A DNA stretch of 42,754 bases from Oscillospiraceae bacterium (lineage in GTDB: Bacteria > Bacillota > Clostridia > Oscillospirales > Oscillospiraceae), in NCBI GenBank assembly GCA_009783555.1, contig WRDH01000026.1:1-42754 (forward strand), written 5' to 3'. Both the position numbers and the translations under genes were made by a program. This document shows, piece by piece, positions 38,704 to 42,754 of the stretch. Numbering within the stretch: position 1 is the stretch's first letter; the number at the start of each line of letters is the position of its first letter. The notes below the pieces were generated by a model, which saw only the letters and a list, made by a program, of their open reading frames with translations, was not told the DNA's origin and ran no database searches.

Positions 38704-40380
38704 CTACAGGACAGATGAACCGTCCCCTTGTTCTGTTTCTTCGTGTGGGATTGTTTCTGCTACGCTTTTCATGTTGTGGGCGATTCTTGCAAGGTGGCGG
38801 GCGGCTTCCGAGTAGGCTATTCCTATTTCGACGTTGTAGCCGGGTGTTGATGCTTGGGTCAGGTGGTCAGATTTGTACTGTGCTCTTTTAACTTCGATTT
38901 CATCGGCTTCAAGCATTGTTTGGTTAATCTTGTCAGTGTCTTGAGAGAGAAAGGACTCCATCATGTTATCAAAACAAATAAGTGTTCTTTCATATAACTC
39001 CATAACCTTATCGGCACTGCCGTAAGTGCCTTTGACATTGTTATCGCGCATGTCTTTTGCGAGCTTTGCAAAGCCCTTGACGCGGTTGCTTATTCTTTTC
39101 AGGCTTATCGTTATATGTATAAATGCCGCGACCAGACTTGTTTCTTCTTCGGTAAGGTTTTCGTGGTATAACTTGGTCACAAATTCGTTGATCTTTTCGT
39201 TGACTTTGTCGATTTCATTGGCTTTGTTTTTAAAATCATCGAATCTTCTATAGTCCCGCTCTATAAATATACTGACTCCAAGCACTAAGTTTGTTTTCAT
39301 CATTGCCATCAGCTTCATTATGGCATTAGATGTATTTTCAAGCGCGTATGACGGTGTTTCCAGTATGTTTTCATCAAGCTCCTGTACATCGGATGCTTCC
39401 GCGTGTACGCTCTGCTTCCCGATGCCTGCCATTCGTTCCGCGATTTTCAGTATAAGCTTTCCGAACGGGAACAATAGTATCAATGCGGCTACATTGTAGC
39501 CTGTGTGAACCATACTTATGTTAGTGGCTGTGATTGCTGTGCTCCCCATTGCGGGGTCAATGAATGTAAAGAATACCACACCTGCAAGGCAGAAAATCGC
39601 AGCTCCCACGACGTTGTAGACGAGGTGGACATATGACGCTGCCTGCGCGTTTTTTGATGTTCCGATGCTTGACAATACAGCCGTCAGGCATGTTCCGATA
39701 TTTTGCCCCAGCACTATGTAAACGGCGGCATTCCAAGGCACCATCCCTGCTATTGCCATTGATTGCAGTATACCGATAGAGGCGGCACTGGCTTGTATAA
39801 CTGCAGTGACGGTAATTCCCGCGAGTATGCCGAGTAACGGGTTCGTTCCCAGTGTAATGAATAGCTGTCGTACAATATCAAGCTCGGTGAGTGGTTTCAT
39901 TGCCTCGGGCATTTGTGAGAGCCCTATAAACAATACACCGAATCCGACAATGACTTCTCCTACGTTTTTTACTTTCTTTTGCTTAGAGAACAGCAGCATA
40001 AATGCCCCGATTACGGCACATACTGCACCTATTGCATCAGGTTTCAGCAGCACTGACCATTCAACACTGGATACCAGCCATGCCGTCACTGTAGTACCGA
40101 CATTTGCACCCATGATGATGCCGACGATTTGCGGCAATGCTATGATTCCGGCATTGACAAATCCGACCGCCATGACTGTTGTGGCTGTCGAGCTTTGTAT
40201 AATCGCGGTAACTCCTGCGCCAAACAGTACTCCGCTAAAGCGGTTTCTTGACACATTGCCGAGAATCCTCTTCATCCGGCTGCCCGCAGTCTTCTGAAGC
40301 GCAGAAGAAAGTAGGCATATCCCGAAGATAAACAGCCCGAAGCTACCCAGAAATTTTAGTGCAATTGACAGATAATCCAT
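38704..40380 (-). CDS. Na/phosphate cotransporter-PhoU family protein; C-terminus from a dispersed repeat
   Basis: The 558-residue protein has two inverted Na/Pi cotransporter repeats, marked by the QSS-type motifs QSSTATTVMAVGF (about 62) and QASAASIGILQSM (about 200), then a PhoU-like helical domain from about residue 340. It probably takes up phosphate with sodium across the cytoplasmic membrane. The last residues, EEQGDGSSVL-like (ETEQGDGSSVL), and nearly the stop codon come from a dispersed palindrome at 38709-38733, so the native C-terminus has been replaced or extended. The ATG follows GGAAG. It lies just upstream of the GH2 gene on the same strand. Confidence 0.9.
   Translation of the reverse strand: MDYLSIALKFLGSFGLFIFGICLLSSALQKTAGSRMKRILGNVSRNRFSGVLFGAGVTAIIQSSTATTVMAVGFVNAGIIALPQIVGIIMGANVGTTVTAWLVSSVEWSVLLKPDAIGAVCAVIGAFMLLFSKQKKVKNVGEVIVGFGVLFIGLSQMPEAMKPLTELDIVRQLFITLGTNPLLGILAGITVTAVIQASAASIGILQSMAIAGMVPWNAAVYIVLGQNIGTCLTAVLSSIGTSKNAQAASYVHLVYNVVGAAIFCLAGVVFFTFIDPAMGSTAITATNISMVHTGYNVAALILLFPFGKLILKIAERMAGIGKQSVHAEASDVQELDENILETPSYALENTSNAIMKLMAMMKTNLVLGVSIFIERDYRRFDDFKNKANEIDKVNEKINEFVTKLYHENLTEEETSLVAAFIHITISLKRISNRVKGFAKLAKDMRDNNVKGTYGSADKVMELYERTLICFDNMMESFLSQDTDKINQTMLEADEIEVKRAQYKSDHLTQASTPGYNVEIGIAYSEAARHLARIAHNMKSVAETIPHEETEQGDGSSVL
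38709..38733 (-). repeat. Dispersed palindrome forming the C-terminus of the cotransporter
   Basis: One full copy in the orientation that reads QGDGSSVL on the minus strand. TAG follows directly after it. Confidence 0.85.
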
Positions 40381-40482
40381 ACTTCCAACCGTGCCCTATC
40401 TCTGTATACAATCGTTTCTAATTCTACTACAGATTGATGATATTATCCAGTTGTTTTTATGTAATCTCTCTATGTAATCTCT

Positions 40483-40872
40483 CTATGCATCCGATTGCCA
40501 GCCATCATCTAAATAACATTTATAATGGTTACTGTGGTCAAGTTTTATTATTGGTTGTTTTTCCGGATTGAACTCTTTCATAATGTCCGGTATGAATGAT
40601 TCATCGATGCCGGGATTCATGTATATGACAGACACTCCTTTGGATGTAATTTCAACACGACCGCGGGGATAGTAATTATACGGATGCTTACACTTTTTTG
40701 GCCTTACGTTATCCCAAAGTTTTTTATGGTTATAAGTGTTGCCGGACTTGGATATACCTTCAGTAATTTCGCCTGTAAACGGAAATGCATGCACTTTACC
40801 ATCGATTATCCAAAAAACACCTCGCGCCGGTGAAGTCGGATTATCTTGACTATCCGGCGTTTTTTTATCCAT
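40483..40872 (-). CDS. Conserved-looking hypothetical protein (129 residues)
   Basis: This soluble protein begins with a disordered acidic stretch, then GVFWIIDGKVHAFPFTG, TYNHKKLWDNVRP and PYNYYPRGRVEI, then GVSVIYMNPGIDESFIPDIMKEF. The motif set looks like a conserved single-domain protein of Clostridia, but I cannot give it a function. There is no signal peptide or membrane helix. GAGGTGG precedes the ATG. It is the last gene of a likely three-gene mini-operon with the two very small genes at 41002-41133 and 40907-41005. Confidence 0.75.
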   Translation of the reverse strand: MDKKTPDSQDNPTSPARGVFWIIDGKVHAFPFTGEITEGISKSGNTYNHKKLWDNVRPKKCKHPYNYYPRGRVEITSKGVSVIYMNPGIDESFIPDIMKEFNPEKQPIIKLDHSNHYKCYLDDGWQSDA

Positions 40873-40906
40873 AAAAATCCACCTCTTTTTTCAAAATCTG
40901 ATTGTT

Positions 40907-41005
40907 CTACATCAAGTCTTGTTTTTCTACGCCTGTCAGCTCTGCCTGCGGGTTATTCTCCATGAAGCGTATAACTTCGTCTAATGAGTTTTGTGCGTGT
41001 GTCAT
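40907..41005 (-). CDS. Very small protein, 32 residues
   Basis: The open frame encodes an acidic peptide (MTHAQNSLDEVIRFMENN then PQAELTGVEKQDLM). Its ATG overlaps the stop of the 43-residue gene as ATGA, a layout that suggests translational coupling. The predicted peptide is mainly helical. It has no known function and could be a chance frame, but the 4-base overlap and the neighbouring genes argue for reality. Confidence 0.5.
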   Translation of the reverse strand: MTHAQNSLDEVIRFMENNPQAELTGVEKQDLM

Positions 41006-41133
41006 TTTGTCTTCTTTTTCTGTTGATGCCCGCTTAACCACATATTAAACACAGACCAGTCTTTACGTTTCTTGTTATTTTCTTCTTTCTTTTGCTTTTT
41101 AGACATTTTAACATACGGCACAAACTTTTTCAT
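41002..41133 (-). CDS. Very small basic protein, 43 residues
   Basis: The protein starts MKKFVPYVKMSKKQKKEEN and goes on to DWSVFNMWLSGHQQKKKTK, so it is strongly Lys-rich. The start follows a perfect GGGAGG ribosome binding site by 8 bases. The MKKFVPYxKMSKKxKKE opening recalls small conserved basic proteins that I associate with Clostridia, but no function is known to me. It could bind nucleic acid. It is the first gene of a probable mini-operon. Confidence 0.7.
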   Translation of the reverse strand: MKKFVPYVKMSKKQKKEENNKKRKDWSVFNMWLSGHQQKKKTK

Positions 41134-41227
41134 TAATAAATCCTCCCTGATTAGCTGTAACAATTATCCCCTGTGGATATTAATATACCACAGGGGATGG
41201 GATATAATGGGGCCATAGTAATTTTAG

Positions 41228-42067
41228 CTACACACTCCCGGAGTTATACGTGAAGCCTTGTCCGTGTACCTGGCTGACGGAGTCTGTTATCATAAACGCT
41301 TTGTCGTCATGCCGTTTTACTATATCCAGCAGATCGCGGTAATTTCTTGAGTCCATTGTTGCTATTATCATTTCTCTTTTTTTCCGCTCATATGCCCCGA
41401 TGATAGGTACCAGTGTTACTCCGCGGTCAAGTTTTGTTTGAATTTCGGTTGTAATTGCTTCCGAATGGTCGCTGATGATATAGACCATTTTTCTTTTGTT
41501 TAATCCTGATTCTATATATCCCATAATTATGGCTACCAGTACGACAGTGAGTATTGCATAGAAAAACGTGTCAATATCGAATACAATAAGGCAAAGCACT
41601 ATGACGATGCCGTCTGATATCAGTAATCCGATTGACGGGTTTATTCCAAAGTATTTTTTCAGTATAAGCGGGGGTAGGGTCGTGCCGCCAGTTGATGCGT
41701 GGTTTGAGTACAATATTGATGCTGATATTGCCATCAGTGCACTGCCTACAAGCATTGATAGCATGGTGTCGCTAACAAGGGTTATCTGCGGAATGTATCT
41801 GATGCCGACAGGAAGAAGAATCGCGCCTATAACCGTGTTGAGGAATATTTCTTTACCGAGAAATACAAGTGCGGCAAGCAGTATTATTCCATTCCCGATA
41901 AATATGGTCACAGAGCGGCTAAATCCAAATAGACTTTCAAATATGATTGCAAGACCTGTTATCCCTCCGGCGGCAATGGAATGCGGTCCGAGAAACATAT
42001 TAACAGCTACGGATATGCCAATTACGGCTGCTATTATGTATAATACTTTTTTGATGTGTTTTACCAT
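41228..42067 (-). CDS. YitT-family membrane protein
   Basis: The 279-residue protein has five or six hydrophobic segments (residues 8-165) followed by a cytoplasmic DUF2179 domain (about 185-270), the standard YitT order. Signatures are NMFLGPHSIAAGGITGLAI and YSNHASTGGTTLPPLILKKYFG in the membrane part, and ERKKREMIIATMDSRNY in the DUF2179 part. The cellular role of the family is not firmly known. GGAGGTAAC precedes the ATG. A 9-bp tandem repeat lies in its leader. Confidence 0.92.
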   Translation of the reverse strand: MVKHIKKVLYIIAAVIGISVAVNMFLGPHSIAAGGITGLAIIFESLFGFSRSVTIFIGNGIILLAALVFLGKEIFLNTVIGAILLPVGIRYIPQITLVSDTMLSMLVGSALMAISASILYSNHASTGGTTLPPLILKKYFGINPSIGLLISDGIVIVLCLIVFDIDTFFYAILTVVLVAIIMGYIESGLNKRKMVYIISDHSEAITTEIQTKLDRGVTLVPIIGAYERKKREMIIATMDSRNYRDLLDIVKRHDDKAFMITDSVSQVHGQGFTYNSGSV

Positions 42068-42120
42068 TTGTTACCTCCGGTTGTTGCTCTATTGATCATT
42101 TTTATCCATTATCTTACATC

Positions 42121-42159
42121 GTCGTCTTCGTCGTCTTCGTCGTCTTCGTCGTCTTCGTC
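42121..42159. repeat. Four copies of a 9-bp tandem repeat (GTCGTCTTC)
   Basis: Four perfect copies plus a partial fifth lie about 55 bp upstream of the yitT start. Perfect identity suggests recent slippage. The unit length is a multiple of three. Confidence 0.85.
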
Positions 42160-42363
42160 ATTGTCACAATGATCACAAGTATTTTACCATGTGGAAGAAA
42201 ATATTGCTACACTAAGCATATTAAGTGATATAATGTAAATTTCCCGAACTAAATGCTACCATATTCAGTTTTCCATACTAAAATCCACATCGCGCGCTAC
42301 TGTTGCACTTACTTTAAGAATTTACTAAGAATGTTACTGCCATCGAAAATGCAATGAAAACAA

Positions 42364-42392
42364 TAGACTTACTTCTAAAAATGTGTTACAAT
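42364..42392 (+). promoter_or_regulatory. Promoter (TAGACT, 17 bp, TACAAT, extended -10)
   Basis: TAGACT at 42364-42369 and TACAAT at 42387-42392 are 17 bp apart, and TG precedes the -10 box by one base. It would start transcription about 30 bp before the gene at 42429. Confidence 0.55.
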
Positions 42393-42428
42393 TTCTACAT
42401 AAAACCCTTATGTTCGGAGGTTACAACA

Positions 42429-42740
42429 ATGCGAAAGCTATTGAAGAATTCTACTTATATGACGTATGACGAAATAGAAAAAAAGTTTATAGGAAAATGG
42501 GTACTAATCGTTAATTGTAAGTATTCAGAGTCCGGTGATTTCCTGGGTGGTATACCTGTTGCCGTTGCCGATAGTGTTTTTGAAGGGCAAGATGATGGTT
42601 TTTATGATGAATTCAAGGACCAACAATATGTGCCAAGAACATATAGAGATTTTAATTATGATAACGTTCCGGGATTTGTGAATTTCTTTGCGACAGCAGA
42701 AATGGTAGGTGAAAATGCAAACACTTACAATAGACAATAA
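42429..42740 (+). CDS. Hypothetical protein (103 residues)
   Basis: This acidic, soluble protein opens MRKLLKNSTYMTYDEIEKKFIGKW and continues with VLIVNCKYSESGDFLGGIPVAVAD, then FEGQDDGFYDEFKDQ. The GKWVLIVNC and GGIPVAVADSVFEG segments look like a small beta-rich domain. I do not recognise its family. The ATG at 42429 follows GGAGG by 8 bases; an in-frame ATG at 42354 lies upstream of the promoter. The frame closes with TAA 14 bases before the window end. Confidence 0.75.
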   Translation: MRKLLKNSTYMTYDEIEKKFIGKWVLIVNCKYSESGDFLGGIPVAVADSVFEGQDDGFYDEFKDQQYVPRTYRDFNYDNVPGFVNFFATAEMVGENANTYNRQ

Positions 42741-42754
42741 GACTCGCGTTCAAA

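Larger units (their letters stand above)
42068..42428. other. Intergenic region between divergent genes
   Basis: It contains the 9-bp tandem repeat (42121-42159) in the yitT leader, a near-palindrome around 42155-42178 (TTGTCACAATGATCACAAG), and the promoter for the gene at 42429. No other gene is seen. Confidence 0.5.

Noticed and set aside
42113..42165. Fifteen-codon frame of Thr-Lys-Thr repeats in the yitT leader
   Set aside because: It is a simple translation of the 9-bp tandem repeat and lacks a ribosome binding site.

Overview
The window looks like chromosomal DNA from a low-to-moderate GC member of the Bacillota, most likely class Clostridia. The reasons are strong GGAGG-type ribosome binding sites, sigma-A promoters of the TTGNNN-N17-TATAAT type, an addB-addA gene pair, YitT and DltA/DltC-like proteins, and a Tn916-type excisionase/integrase module. 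Genus cannot be told from the sequence alone.

Layout. Bases 1 to about 5960 are the AT-rich end of an integrative element: a short tyrosine recombinase, a small unknown gene, a structured leader before a sigma-region-4-like regulator, a degenerate DinG-like helicase, an excisionase and a full-length integrase. The integrase abuts tRNA-Leu(CAA) at 6043-6128. Upstream of that tRNA, three decayed 5' halves of tRNA-Leu recur at about 183 bp spacing, behind a good promoter; this looks like a record of earlier insertions. From 6.8 to 23 kb lie ordinary chromosomal genes: a MATE transporter, an M19 dipeptidase lipoprotein, a GpsA-like dehydrogenase, addA (split by a frameshift) and addB, a polysaccharide-deacetylase-like lipoprotein, ispE, a cofactor-independent phosphoglycerate mutase and a class I/II aminotransferase.

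Bases 23.1 to 36.0 kb hold the most interesting locus. An MBOAT acyltransferase, a DltD/AlgX-like SGNH protein, an amino-acid adenylating enzyme and a small carrier protein make up the four roles of a dlt system, but in scattered order. They are interleaved with three paralogous membrane-anchored transglutaminase-like proteins, a lipoprotein, an aspartate/glutamate-type racemase and, on the other strand, an MFS transporter. I infer a non-canonical pathway that activates an amino acid, possibly a D-amino acid, loads it on the carrier, and transfers it to a surface polymer, with the transglutaminase-like proteins acting outside the membrane. One of the three has Ser in place of the catalytic Cys, and the SGNH protein has Cys in place of the usual Ser.

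From 36 kb to the end are a GH2 glycosidase, a Na/phosphate cotransporter-PhoU fusion, a mini-operon with two very small genes (43 and 32 codons) and a 129-residue unknown protein, a YitT protein and a small unknown gene.

Overlaid on 15.7 to 38.8 kb is a dispersed imperfect palindrome of about 23 bp (core GGGGACGGTTCATC, ends GACAG/CTGTC), present in more than twenty full or partial copies. It sits between genes but also inside at least four open reading frames, without breaking the frame, and forms the C-terminus and stop of two. Other fold-back elements and a telomere-like heptamer array also supply stop codons at gene ends.
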